This document shows positions 17,129 through 24,964 of a DNA stretch of 64,000 nt, piece by piece; position 1 is the stretch's first letter, and each line of letters begins with the position of its first letter. Under the pieces are notes generated by a model that saw only the letters and a program-made list of their open reading frames with translations, ran no database searches and was not told the origin of the DNA. Position numbers and translations under genes: made by a program. Source of the stretch: Thermocrispum agreste DSM 44070 (GTDB taxonomy: Bacteria; Actinomycetota; Actinomycetes; Mycobacteriales; Pseudonocardiaceae). The stretch spans positions 491,332 to 555,331 of the forward strand of contig NZ_KE386603.1 in NCBI RefSeq assembly GCF_000427905.1, written 5' to 3'.

Positions 17129-17775
17129 GGGTGGTCTCCGATCCGCAGACGGCAGGCGCCGACTTCGGCGAACGGTTCCAGCTCGACGCCGGTGTCGGCG
17201 CCCGCGCGGTGCAGCAGGCCTTCCACCAGGCCTTGATGCACCCCGCACACCACGTCCGGTGCTTCCCGGGCCGCGGCGAGCAGGGGACAGCGGGTGAGCC
17301 GCAGCGTGCCCTCGTCGGCCTCGTCCGCTTCGGGGCCGAAGCCCATGCGGTCGAGCACGGACGACACGTCCTTGCGGCGCGCCGGCTGCTCGGCGAGCCG
17401 CCGCCCCCAGTCGCGGCCGGCTTGACGGGCGTCCTCGGCCGGGGTGTCGCTGGCCCGCCGGACCGCGCCGGCCAGCGCGATGGCCAGGCCGGTGATCTCG
17501 GCCGCAGGCCCGGGGCGCGCCCCCGAAGCCACGTAGCGGTGGGCGGGCCGGCCACGCCCGCGGCCGGGTTCGGTGGTGCGGACCACGGCGCCGCACTCCA
17601 GCAGCGGCTCCAAGTGGAAGCGCACGGTGTTCGGGTGCAGCCCGCTCGCCTCGGCCAGCTCGGCCAGGGTCGCCGGTCCCGGCAGCGAGTCCAACGCGCT
17701 GAGCAGCTTCGCCTGTCCCGCGGGCAGCGGCTGCTCCGCGGCGGTACGGGGGCCGACCCGGCGATGAATTTTCAC
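17125..17775 (-). CDS. ArsR-like HTH regulator with Cys cluster (SufR/COG2345 type)
   Basis: 216-aa DNA-binding regulator. A winged helix-turn-helix lies at about residues 22-85 (ATLAELAEASGLHPNTVRFH). The C-terminal domain has C163 (RCPLL), C177 and H180 (VCGVHQ) and C208 (GACRL), matching the cysteine layout of Fe-S-binding regulators of this group. Such proteins sense iron-sulfur status or NO. The start is GTG 17775 by frame and gene spacing. It heads the operon with the membrane protein and the NirK-like fusion and is divergent from the hemerythrin gene, so it probably regulates both through the AT-rich gap. Confidence 0.8.
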   Translation of the reverse strand: MKIHRRVGPRTAAEQPLPAGQAKLLSALDSLPGPATLAELAEASGLHPNTVRFHLEPLLECGAVVRTTEPGRGRGRPAHRYVASGARPGPAAEITGLAIALAGAVRRASDTPAEDARQAGRDWGRRLAEQPARRKDVSSVLDRMGFGPEADEADEGTLRLTRCPLLAAAREAPDVVCGVHQGLVEGLLHRAGADTGVELEPFAEVGACRLRIGDHP

Positions 17776-17795
17776 GAGAAAACTGTAGTAAATTC
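17766..17795. promoter_or_regulatory. Putative operator/promoter in the divergent gap
   Basis: An AT-rich patch carries nested inverted repeats: GAATTT (17766-17771) with AAATTC (17790-17795), and TTTTC with GAAAA around ACGA (17769-17782). It covers the regulator's start codon and lies about 55-85 bp before the hemerythrin ATG. It is a natural site for the Cys-cluster regulator; binding is inference. Confidence 0.45.
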
Positions 17796-17849
17796 GGCCT
17801 CGACGGGTCCAGCCGAGGTGACCTGCACGACGACCGAAGGAGAGCGACG

Positions 17850-18605
17850 ATGCCGGATGTCGCCATCGCGACGAACCAGGAAGACGCCGCCGCGGCCGAC
17901 AGGATCGTGGCGCATCACGCCGAGCTGACGGGGAAGCTGACGGTGCTGGTCACCGCAGCGACGCAGGCTTCTTCCGCGCAGGAGGCCCGTGCCGCTCGCG
18001 ATCGCCTGGTGACGTGGGCGCGCAGCGAGCTGATGCCGCACGCGGAGGCGGAGGAACGCTCGCTGTACCGGGCAGGTGGCGCGGTGGCCGAGTTGAAGGT
18101 GCTGATCCCGGCGATGGTCGCCGAGCATCGAGTGATCGACGAGCTGATCGGGACGTTGTCGAAGGCCGACTCGCCCGGCGCCATCGCGGCCGCGGCCGGT
18201 GGGCTCCGCGAGGTCGTGCGGGTGCACGTCGACAAGGAGAACGAGGCCCTGCTGCCGGCACTGGTGGCTTCCGGCGCGCACTCGGTGGCGAAGCTGTTCG
18301 ACGAGATGCACGAAGCGCTTGCGGACTCTCCGGCGGAGCCCGGCAAGCACGCGTGTTCGTGCGGTCACCAGGACGACGGGGCCGAGCCCGAACTCGATGC
18401 GCGCTCCATCCCGCACGCGATCAGGCACGCCACGATCTTCGGGGCGTTGGACACCGTCGAACCCGGTGGGGCGTTGGTGCTGCTCGCCCCGCACGATCCC
18501 GTGCCGTTGCTCGCTCAGCTGGAACGACGCAGCCCCGGCGCGTTCGCGGTGGAATACCTGGAGCGCGGTCCCGAGGTGTGGCGGCTGCGCTTCGTACGGC
18601 GGTGA
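17850..18605 (+). CDS. Hemerythrin-domain protein with C-terminal DUF2249
   Basis: 251-aa cytosolic protein. Residues about 10-155 form a hemerythrin HHE four-helix bundle with the expected His/Glu ligands (IVAHHAELTG, MPHAEAEERSLY, AEHRVIDELIG, VHVDKENEALLP) for a di-iron centre. Residues about 180-251 are a DUF2249 domain (ELDARSIPHAIRH to WRLRFVRR), a small domain often found with hemerythrins and denitrification or NO-stress genes. The ATG follows AAGGAGAG. Divergent from the regulator-NirK operon; a role in NO or O2 binding or Fe-S repair is inferred from family and context. Confidence 0.85.
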   Translation: MPDVAIATNQEDAAAADRIVAHHAELTGKLTVLVTAATQASSAQEARAARDRLVTWARSELMPHAEAEERSLYRAGGAVAELKVLIPAMVAEHRVIDELIGTLSKADSPGAIAAAAGGLREVVRVHVDKENEALLPALVASGAHSVAKLFDEMHEALADSPAEPGKHACSCGHQDDGAEPELDARSIPHAIRHATIFGALDTVEPGGALVLLAPHDPVPLLAQLERRSPGAFAVEYLERGPEVWRLRFVRR

Positions 18606-18617
18606 GCGCCCGTTCAT

Positions 18618-18658
18618 GACGAAACCGCCCGCGCGAGCCGCGCGCGGGCGGTTTCGTC
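18618..18658. terminator. Bidirectional terminator
   Basis: An 18-bp perfect stem (18618-18635 with 18641-18658) around AGCCG contains GAAACCGCCCGCGCG and its complement. It sits between the convergent hemerythrin and LPMO genes; the A/T at the stem base gives a short U run on both strands. Confidence 0.85.
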
Positions 18659-18701
18659 GAAGGAGCCCGGCTGCTGCCGGAGCGGACGGACCGGTGAGTG
18701 G

Positions 18702-19715
18702 TCAGCTCTCCCGGATCCACAGGGCCGGGGTGTTCTGCGGCTCCCAGTCGGCCTGCGAGGTGTGTGCCTGCCAGCACCGGTAGGTGACGCCATGGTGGGT
18801 CACCCGGTCACCGGCCGCGTACGACACACCCGGCTGCCATGCGCTCACCGACCTGCTCGTCGGCTCCGGCCAGATCGGCCGCCACGGTTCGTGGAAGCCG
18901 GCAGGAGTGCCGCCGGCCGAGCCGTCGGAAGGCCCGCCAGAGGTGTCGTCACTCGGTGCACCGGTGCTGGGACCGCCACCAGAGTTGTCGTGGCCCTCGG
19001 GGTGATCGGGGCTGCCGTCGGTACCGGGCGTTCCGTGGCTGTCGTGCCCGGCGTGCTCGCCGTGTTCGCCGTGGAGTGTGGGCGTGCCGTCGCCGGTGTC
19101 GTTCGCGCTCGGCTCGTCCATCTGCCCGTGGGCAGCGCCGCTGAGATGCGACGGGTACGGGATGTAGGATCCGGCGTCCCCGCCGATGCCGCCGTCGCCG
19201 CCGATGTCCAGGTCGACGCACGAGTAGAACGCGTTCGAGGTGTCGCCGATGTTCCACACCGCAAGGACCTTCTGCCTGCCGCTGTAGCGGGACAGGTCGA
19301 TGACGTGCGACACCGTTTCCGCCGGCCGCTCGCCACGCATCTCGATGGTCGCCAGCAGATCGCCACCGATGTAGTACTCGAAGTTGGCCGTGCTGTGCGG
19401 GGCGGTGAACCGCCACGTGAACGTGACCTGGTCGCCGACCGGTGTGGCCACCCAGCCCTTGCTGTCGTCGTCCAGTTCCGCCCAGCGGGCATCCCCGGCG
19501 CTGCAGTTGCGCTGGCCTTTCGGTCCCTCGACGCTCTGCGGCTCGTAGACGATCGGGCCGCACTCGACCGTGCCGTTACGGCATTGGGCCTGCCTGCTCG
19601 GCGGGGATTCGACATGACCGTGCGCTTGCGCAGCCGGCGACGGCATCATGACGAGACCGGCCGTGGTCAACGCGCCAATCCCGCCCAGAGCAAGCAAGGA
19701 TCGTTTCATTCGCAT
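18702..19715 (-). CDS. Secreted AA10 lytic polysaccharide monooxygenase with CBM5/12
   Basis: 337-aa secreted copper enzyme that oxidatively cleaves chitin or cellulose. The signal peptide ends AAQA, leaving His32 (HGHVESPP) as the mature N-terminus, the first histidine-brace ligand. The second brace His is in FTAPHSTANFEYY, and FYSCVDLDI carries the axial Phe region. The catalytic domain (32 to about 210) is followed by a Gly/Ser/His-rich linker (LHGEHGEHAGHDSH) and a C-terminal chitin-binding module (AWQPGVSYAAGDRVTHHG, WEPQNTPALW). ATG at 19715 is preferred because GAGGGAG lies just upstream. The His-rich linker is unusual and may bind copper. Confidence 0.92.
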   Translation of the reverse strand: MRMKRSLLALGGIGALTTAGLVMMPSPAAQAHGHVESPPSRQAQCRNGTVECGPIVYEPQSVEGPKGQRNCSAGDARWAELDDDSKGWVATPVGDQVTFTWRFTAPHSTANFEYYIGGDLLATIEMRGERPAETVSHVIDLSRYSGRQKVLAVWNIGDTSNAFYSCVDLDIGGDGGIGGDAGSYIPYPSHLSGAAHGQMDEPSANDTGDGTPTLHGEHGEHAGHDSHGTPGTDGSPDHPEGHDNSGGGPSTGAPSDDTSGGPSDGSAGGTPAGFHEPWRPIWPEPTSRSVSAWQPGVSYAAGDRVTHHGVTYRCWQAHTSQADWEPQNTPALWIRES

Positions 19716-20575
19716 GGTGAACTCCCTCAGCGCGGCAATAGCCGTACTGGCAATGGGTAAACGGACGTGGCAGTCGACTACACGGGCGCGAACGAGTGAA
19801 CGGTTCACGGTCGAAGGCGAAATTTGGGGAAGGTCATGCTTCTGGCGCGGCCACGCGCTGCACGCTTCGGCCGCGGCTACCGCCTGGGTGCGGACTCGGC
19901 CGAGGCAGATGCCGTTTCCGCAGGCGGAGCGGCGCACGAACGCCTGATCGATGGCACCCTCACGAAAAGCGGAACTTCCCGCGAGGAATCCTCGTCTATT
20001 CCGCGAATCAGGTTTTGTCAAGCCGGAGAGTCGTTCGGGCAATCATTCGTGCCCCAGCTGTCATTTTTCGCGCGGACAGTTTGAGCGGACAGCCGTCCGG
20101 TGGATTTGCAGGCAGCAGCGGGCCCCGCAATGGCCAAACCGAAAGATTCCAGGCGAGGACGGCCCCTGCGGCTCGTACGTCGACGGCGACTGCGGGCTGC
20201 AGAGTCGTCCTGCGCCCGGATGTCGATACTGTCGCGTTCGCTGGTGAGTTGGCTGGAACTGCCCTCGTGGTGACCGGGCGGTGGGGCAGGGCCGTGTACG
20301 TGTTGGCCCGCGCCGGATGTCGGCTTCGGCGACGAACGGTGGCCACGTCCTTGGGCGCCGCCAGGGCCCGCACTGACGGACGGCAACGCGCTGATCGTGT
20401 CCTCGAAGGGCTCCTGCGGGCCCGGCCGCCATTGGTCACGATCTCCGGAGGGTGGTCTGCTCTCCCGGTGGCCGGTCGTCGGCACCGGCGGCGCGTGGCA
20501 GGACTCGGCCCTTCTTGCGTTGCACCTTGGCGCCATCGGCCACCGTGTCGCTCAGTACGGACTTACCGTGACGCA
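19716..20575. other. 860-bp gene-less stretch
   Basis: No frame here has consistent actinobacterial codon bias or a recognisable product. It includes the upstream region of the LPMO gene and a region of somewhat lower GC at 19730-20080. I see no RNA gene, clear repeat or insertion sequence in it. Confidence 0.45.
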
Positions 20576-21118
20576 ATGCGACGAATCCTGTTCGCCGTGC
20601 TGGCCGTCGTCCTGGCGGGCTGCAGTGGGGAGCCGACGGCGACCGGTTCGGCGGCGTCCGCCAGCCGAACGCCGGCCACGACACCGTCGGAGCCGCTACT
20701 GAAGACATATCCGGAAGCCGAGCTGCGGCAGCATCCGTGCCGGGCGCTGGACGAGCGCGATCGTGCCGCACTCGGCATCGCCGCCGACGGCAAGCTGGAG
20801 ACGCATGAGGGACGGCGTTCCTGCCACTGGCTGGCCGGTGATCAGAACGTGAGCCTGCAATTCGGCACGCCGTTGTCCGACGCGCGGACGTTCACCCGGA
20901 ACGGCCGCGTGACGCAGGTGTCCGTCGGGCAGGTTCGCGGCGAACACCGGATGGCGGTGCAGTCGGAGTTCCACCGCATCTGCTTCCTGTTCTTCGGGCT
21001 GAACAGCACCGACCGGCTCGTCAAGGTCACGGCCATTCCGGAGCCGGACGCGCCGCAAGAGGGTGCCTGTGCCGCGGGCGTGGCGGTGCTCAGGGCCGTG
21101 CTCACCCACGTGCGGTGA
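20576..21118 (+). CDS. DUF3558-family lipoprotein
   Basis: 180-aa exported lipoprotein: short signal sequence with lipobox VLAGC (Cys at residue 16), a Ser/Thr/Ala-rich spacer, then a DUF3558-like domain (HPCRALDERDRAALGI, SCHWLAGDQNVSLQF, and a paired C-terminal Cys in EGACAAGVAVL). DUF3558 proteins are common cell-surface lipoproteins of Pseudonocardiaceae and mycobacteria, with no firm function. ATG at 20576 gives the best signal peptide; the frame stays open further upstream without coding bias. Convergent with the crcB operon, 27 bp apart. Confidence 0.8.
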   Translation: MRRILFAVLAVVLAGCSGEPTATGSAASASRTPATTPSEPLLKTYPEAELRQHPCRALDERDRAALGIAADGKLETHEGRRSCHWLAGDQNVSLQFGTPLSDARTFTRNGRVTQVSVGQVRGEHRMAVQSEFHRICFLFFGLNSTDRLVKVTAIPEPDAPQEGACAAGVAVLRAVLTHVR

Positions 21119-21145
21119 CGGGGAGAAGAAGCCGCCGGACAGCGG

Positions 21146-21514
21146 TCAGCAGACCAGTGCGTGGACAGTGGTGTAGCCGAGCAGGGCGGCACCGAGACCG
21201 CCGACGACGCTGACGACGATGTTGGCGACGGCGGAGAAGTAGCTCTTCTGCTCGAGGAGCCGAAGGGTTTCGTAGCCGAACGTGCTGTAGGTGGTCAGTG
21301 CGCCGCAGAGGCCGGTGCCGAGCAGCGTGAGTACCGGGGCGGGCAGGGCGGGACCGGCTCCGGCGAGGCCGCCGAGCACGAGGCAGCCGACGACGTTGAC
21401 GACGAAGGTGCCCCAGGGAAAGGCAGTGTCGTGGCGGGCCTGCACCACGCGGTCCGTGAGGTAGCGCAGGGGCGCGCCGATCATGGCGCCGACGAAGACG
21501 AGTACAACGGTCAT
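21146..21514 (-). CDS. crcB: Fluoride channel subunit CrcB/Fluc
   Basis: 122-aa four-helix membrane protein that exports fluoride. It has the family marks: an arginine in the first helix region (GAPLRYLTD), GTFVVNVVGCLVLG with the conserved Asn, and TTYSTFGYE with the conserved Thr/Ser/Phe box. Last gene of the crcB-DUF190-crcB operon; its ATG overlaps the DUF190 stop (ATGA, 21511-21514). Tandem crcB genes in actinobacteria encode the two halves of an antiparallel heterodimer, so this copy likely pairs with the one at 21847-22341. Confidence 0.92.
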   Translation of the reverse strand: MTVVLVFVGAMIGAPLRYLTDRVVQARHDTAFPWGTFVVNVVGCLVLGGLAGAGPALPAPVLTLLGTGLCGALTTYSTFGYETLRLLEQKSYFSAVANIVVSVVGGLGAALLGYTTVHALVC

Positions 21515-21845
21515 GCGGTCGGCATTCCTCGGTAGCGGCAGACCCCGGCCTCGTCGATCAGGACGGTGCCGTTGCCGGCGAGTTCGTCGAGTTCGGGCAG
21601 GAACGCGCGGATGCGCTCCTCAGTGTCCATGATGATCACGGCAGGGCCTCGGTGACGTCGAGGATACGGTCGGTGCGGAGAGGTGAGTGGGTGCCGTAGC
21701 CGTCACGACCTTGCAGGACGGTGGCGTCGCCCAGGCCTGCTTCGCGGGCGCGTCTGACGATCTCGTGGTGGAGGGGTTCGTCGTCCCAGGTGTCGTTCTC
21801 GCCAATGAAGATCGCAAGGCGCAGGGCGGGTCCGGTCAGCTGCAT
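21511..21845 (-). pseudogene. DUF190 protein with a single-base frameshift
   Basis: PII-like small protein usual between crcB genes, about 111 aa when intact. The first part reads MQLTGPALRLAIFIGEND... to DRILDVTEALP, then meets TGA. One frame over, the expected continuation VIIMDTEERIRAFLPELDEL runs to the stop next to crcB. The interval is 335 nt, one short of 112 codons, so a single G is missing near 21638-21640 (CCGTGATC where CCGGTGATC is expected). Either the gene is broken or the base was lost in sequencing. It starts 1 bp after the upstream crcB stop. Confidence 0.8.
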
Positions 21846-21846
21846 T

Positions 21847-22341
21847 TCACGCCGCCTTGTCCGAGGCGCGGGTGGCTCCGGTGACGGCGCGGGCGAGCCA
21901 GACGCCGGTGACGACGGCGAGCATGGCACAGATCACAGTGCCTGCCAGGTAGCCGAAGGCCAGGCCGATCGTGCCGGATCGCAGCAGTTCGCCGGTCTCG
22001 ACGGCGTAGGTGGAGAAAGTGGTGAAGCCGCCGAGGATGCCGACGCCGAGAAAGGGGCGGACCAGGCGGTGGGCCGACCACACCTCGGTGATCAGCACCA
22101 TGAGAATCCCGATGAGGAAGCAACCGGCCACGTTGGTGACGAAGGTGGCCCACGGGACATGCCCTGGCCGGGCGGGCAGGAGTTCGGCCAGGCCGTAGCG
22201 GGCGAGCGCGCCGAGCCCGCCACCGAGGGCGATGACGGCCAGGACCGCGCCGTGGGAGCTGGCCAGTGCACGTCGCCGGGCGGGGAGCCGGAGATCGGCG
22301 TCCGGATCGGCCGGCTCGGACAGGTCGACCTCGCTGGTCAC
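21847..22341 (-). CDS. crcB: Fluoride channel subunit CrcB/Fluc
   Basis: 164-aa four-helix channel subunit with a charged N-terminal extension of about 30 residues before the first helix. Family motifs are seen: GGLGALARYGLAE, WATFVTNVAGCFLIG with the conserved Asn, and GGFTTFSTYAVE with the Phe box. GTG at 22341 follows AGGAGGTGCGC, an excellent ribosome site. It is the first gene of the operon. I looked for a fluoride riboswitch upstream (22342-22500) and did not recognise one. Confidence 0.92.
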   Translation of the reverse strand: MTSEVDLSEPADPDADLRLPARRRALASSHGAVLAVIALGGGLGALARYGLAELLPARPGHVPWATFVTNVAGCFLIGILMVLITEVWSAHRLVRPFLGVGILGGFTTFSTYAVETGELLRSGTIGLAFGYLAGTVICAMLAVVTGVWLARAVTGATRASDKAA

Positions 22342-22625
22342 GCGCACCTCCTGCTTGAGCCCGACGAAGTCACTGGTCAAGGAAGGACTGTTGGCGGCGA
22401 TGCACGCCGCGAGCGTTCCGGGGAGACCGGAGCGGCGAGCCCCACCGCCGCATCGGCCGAGGGTAGCCCGACGTGTCGTCCTGCACGCCGGGGTGTGTGG
22501 ACCTTCACTTGCGGTGTTCGTCCACCGAGAGCCCTTCGCGGATCCGCACGCGGTCCGGAACGGCTGTCCGAGCGCGCTCGTGCGACCGTGCCGGAGCCAG
22601 GCAGCAGGATCCGGCTCCGGAATAG

Positions 22626-22661
22626 CACGAGGCCGCATCCCGGACGGAAGCGGCCCTCGTG
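22626..22661 (-). terminator. Hairpin downstream of tRNA-Ala
   Basis: CACGAGGCCGC (22626-22636) pairs with GCGGCCCTCGTG (22650-22661) with one bulged base. On the minus strand it begins about 70 bp after the tRNA 3' end and probably terminates its transcript. The remaining gap 22342-22625 shows no gene. Confidence 0.6.
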
Positions 22662-22730
22662 TTACCAAGAAGCTTGAAGTCCTACGACGCGGCGTCACCC
22701 GGATGCCGTGCCCCAGTAAGACCCTTGGGG

Positions 22731-22803
22731 TGGAGCTGACGGGACTCGAACCCGTGACCCCCACACTGCCAGTGTGGTGCGCTACCAGCTGCGCCACAGC
22801 CCC
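22731..22803 (-). tRNA. tRNA-Ala (anticodon GGC)
   Basis: Minus-strand cloverleaf of 73 nt. The acceptor arm GGGGCTG (22797-22803) pairs with CAGCTCC (22732-22738) with one G-U, and the discriminator is A. The anticodon arm is CCACA-CTGGCAG-TGTGG with anticodon GGC (bases 22768-22770). The T loop is GGGTTCGAGTCCC. CCA is not encoded. tRNA-Ala(GGC) reads GCC/GCU codons, heavily used in this genome. Confidence 0.95.
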
Positions 22804-22907
22804 TTGCTGGTGTCCATACCGTACAGCACGCCGATTTCCCCGCTGTCGCCGGGGGGCCGAAAATGCTCTTGCCGTCGGACCGCCGGCCGGTGGCTGCCCG
22901 GCGTGCG

Positions 22908-23705
22908 TCAGCCCAGCCGATCCAGCCAGCCCGGCTTGCTTACGTCGATGCGGCCGTCCGGCCCGATCACCGCGGGCGTGGCGAAGTCGTCGATCTGCTT
23001 CAGCGCGGTCCGGAACGCCTGGTCCAGCTCGCGGTGATAGGTCCGCTTGGCCACGCACTCGGCGAACGTCTCGCCCAGGCCCAGCTTCCTGCCCAGCTCG
23101 GTGAGCTGGGCCTTGTCCCAGCCGCGCGTCCCCTCTTCCGGCTGGCTGGCGAACAGGCTGTCGTGGAACGCGGTGAACTTCCTCTCGTCGGCCGCGCACA
23201 GCGCCGCGTTGGCCGCGTCCATGGAGTAACCGGGTGGGTCGGACGCTTCGACGAGCATCGGCACCATGTGCTGCCGCACCCGCAGCTGGCCCTCGCGGAT
23301 CCGGTTCGCGATGTCCTTGCCGTCGCGTTCGTGGAACTGACCGCACGCCGGGCAGAGGAAGTCGGCGTAGATGTCGATGGTGACCGGGGCCTTGTCGTCG
23401 CCGAGCACCACCACGGCGCCGTCCCTGGTCTCGGGAAGTTCCGCTGATCGCACCACCGGGATGGCACGTCCTTCGGTGGCGTTCTTCCGCGCGTCGAACC
23501 ACAGCACGGCGACGACGATCAGGGCCACCACGATCGCGGCCCCGCCGACGGTGAAGGCGACCTTGCGCAGCCGCGCCCGGTCGACGGGAGGGCGGGGTGC
23601 GTCTGCCGATCCCGAGCCGGTCTTGCCTGCCTGCCTGGCCATGGCGGCCCGCTGCTGGGCCAGTTCCCGGCGCCTGCGGCGTTCTGCTCGTTCGGCTCCG
23701 CCCAT
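22908..23705 (-). CDS. Membrane-anchored DsbA-like thioredoxin-fold protein
   Basis: 265-aa protein with a basic cytosolic N-terminus (ERRRRRELAQQRAAMARQ), one transmembrane helix (about residues 48-70) and an extracytoplasmic DsbA/DSBA-like thioredoxin domain. The redox motif is CPAC in DFLCPACGQFH; the domain closes with the cis-Pro loop ATPAVIGPDG. It probably makes or shuffles disulfides in secreted proteins, as in related actinobacterial proteins. ATG at 23705 follows AGGAGCG; the frame is open further upstream but lacks coding character. Divergent from the GluB-like gene. Confidence 0.88.
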   Translation of the reverse strand: MGGAERAERRRRRELAQQRAAMARQAGKTGSGSADAPRPPVDRARLRKVAFTVGGAAIVVALIVVAVLWFDARKNATEGRAIPVVRSAELPETRDGAVVVLGDDKAPVTIDIYADFLCPACGQFHERDGKDIANRIREGQLRVRQHMVPMLVEASDPPGYSMDAANAALCAADERKFTAFHDSLFASQPEEGTRGWDKAQLTELGRKLGLGETFAECVAKRTYHRELDQAFRTALKQIDDFATPAVIGPDGRIDVSKPGWLDRLG

Positions 23706-23823
23706 CTCGTCTGCGCTCCTGTCGATGAGATCGCCACCTGCCCCGCGTCGGGCGCGACCGGATCCGGCACTCGCTGGTGGGAAGTTGGTGCCGCGACGGC
23801 ACGTGAACGCCCCCGGGCTCATC

Positions 23824-23829
23824 TAGGCT
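23824..23829 (+). promoter_or_regulatory. -10 box of the GluB-like gene
   Basis: TAGGCT lies 35 nt before the GTG start at 23865, giving a leader of roughly 29 nt with GGGAGG as ribosome site. A -35 match is not obvious. Confidence 0.45.
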
Positions 23830-23864
23830 ATGGGCCCGCGTGTGTGGCTTGTGTGGGAGGTACG

Positions 23865-24698
23865 GTGTGGCGTCCAGCGGCGTTGGCGGCGGTGACCGTC
23901 TTGCTGGCGAGTGCCTGCCTGACCGGCTGCGCTCCGTCGGCGGCTGAGAACTCCCTGGTCACCAAGGCCGACGAGACCGGAAAGCTGATCATCGGCACCC
24001 GGTTCAGCCAGCCGGGGCTGTCCGAGCGCACGCTGGACGGCCGGTTCGTCGGTTTCGACATCGACGTCGGCGAGTTCGTCGCCGCTGAGCTCGGCGTCGA
24101 ACCGGAAAACATCACCTGGCGCGACGTGGTGGCGGCCGAGCGCGAGGAAGTGCTGCTGTCCGGCGCGGTCGACATGGTGATCAGCGCCTTCACCATCCCC
24201 GCGCGCGGCAAGCGGAAGGTGCTGTTCGCCGGGCCCTACTTCGTCACCGGCCAGTCGATCCTGGTGCGCAAGGACACCACGGACATCACCGGGCCGAACT
24301 CGCTGGACGGCAAGCGCCTGTGCTCGGTCACCGGGAGCACGGCGGCGGAAGAGGTCAAGAAGCGGTATGCCGAGCGGGTGAAGCTGGTCGAGTACCCGCG
24401 TGAGCCGGACTGCGTGACGGCGTTGCTCGCCGACCTGGTCGACGCGGTCACCACCGACGAGGCGATCCTGGCCGGCTACGTCGCCAAGCACCCGGAGCTG
24501 CTGAAGCTGGTCGGCGGGCAGTTCACCGTCGCGCGCTACGGCATCGGCCTGCCCCCGCACGACGAGGACGGCAGGCGTGCGGTCAACGCCGCGCTCCAGG
24601 AGATGATCGACAGCGGCGCCTGGCGGGAGGCGGTGCAGCGGCACTTCGGTCGCACCGGAATCCGCGTCACCAACCCGCCGCCGATCACCGAGCGCTGA
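23865..24698 (+). CDS. Extracellular solute-binding lipoprotein, glutamate family (GluB-like)
   Basis: 277-aa periplasmic-binding-protein family 3 member, anchored by lipobox LTGC (Cys22). Ligand-domain features are GTRFSQPGLSERTLDGRFVG, FDIDVGEFVAAELG, ISAFTIPARGKRKVLFAGPYF and DAVTTDEAILAGY, as in GluB of Corynebacterium. GTG at 23865 is 4 nt after GGGAGG; an upstream GTG at 23844 lacks a ribosome site. No permease or ATPase gene is adjacent, so it is an orphan binding protein or works with a distant transporter. Confidence 0.88.
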   Translation: MWRPAALAAVTVLLASACLTGCAPSAAENSLVTKADETGKLIIGTRFSQPGLSERTLDGRFVGFDIDVGEFVAAELGVEPENITWRDVVAAEREEVLLSGAVDMVISAFTIPARGKRKVLFAGPYFVTGQSILVRKDTTDITGPNSLDGKRLCSVTGSTAAEEVKKRYAERVKLVEYPREPDCVTALLADLVDAVTTDEAILAGYVAKHPELLKLVGGQFTVARYGIGLPPHDEDGRRAVNAALQEMIDSGAWREAVQRHFGRTGIRVTNPPPITER

Positions 24699-24721
24699 CC
24701 GTCGTTCCGGCCGCCCGGCGA

Positions 24722-24840
24722 CTTCGAGCGAGGATCGTGCGTGCGTGCGGCGGCTTCGCGCGAGGATCGTGCGTGCGTGCGGCGGCTTCGCGCGAGGATC
24801 GTGCGTGCGGCGGCTTCGCGAGGACGTGCGTCCGGTGCCG
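24722..24840. repeat. 32-bp tandem repeat
   Basis: CTTCGCGCGAGGATCGTGCG followed by TGCGTGCGGCGG repeats from 24722, 24754 and 24786 (32-bp period), with a shortened copy at 24814. It lies between the convergent GluB-like gene and the voltage-sensor-like gene. No coding is supported. Confidence 0.75.
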
Positions 24841-24964
24841 TCGCCCGAGGTTTGAGCGGTTTGTCAGGCGGTGGCTTCCGTGGGCTGTGTGGTCGCCTGG
24901 CGGCGGCTCTCCTGGGCTGCCGCGGTCAGGTGCGCTCGCCTCCGCCTCGGCATGCTCGCGACCG

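Noticed and set aside
20018-20536. 172-codon minus-strand frame upstream of the DUF3558 lipoprotein gene
   Set aside because: No coding bias, no ribosome site and no recognisable domain.
22342-22500. Fluoride riboswitch upstream of the crcB operon
   Set aside because: The expected conserved core could not be recognised by eye. A covariance-model search (RF01734) would settle it.
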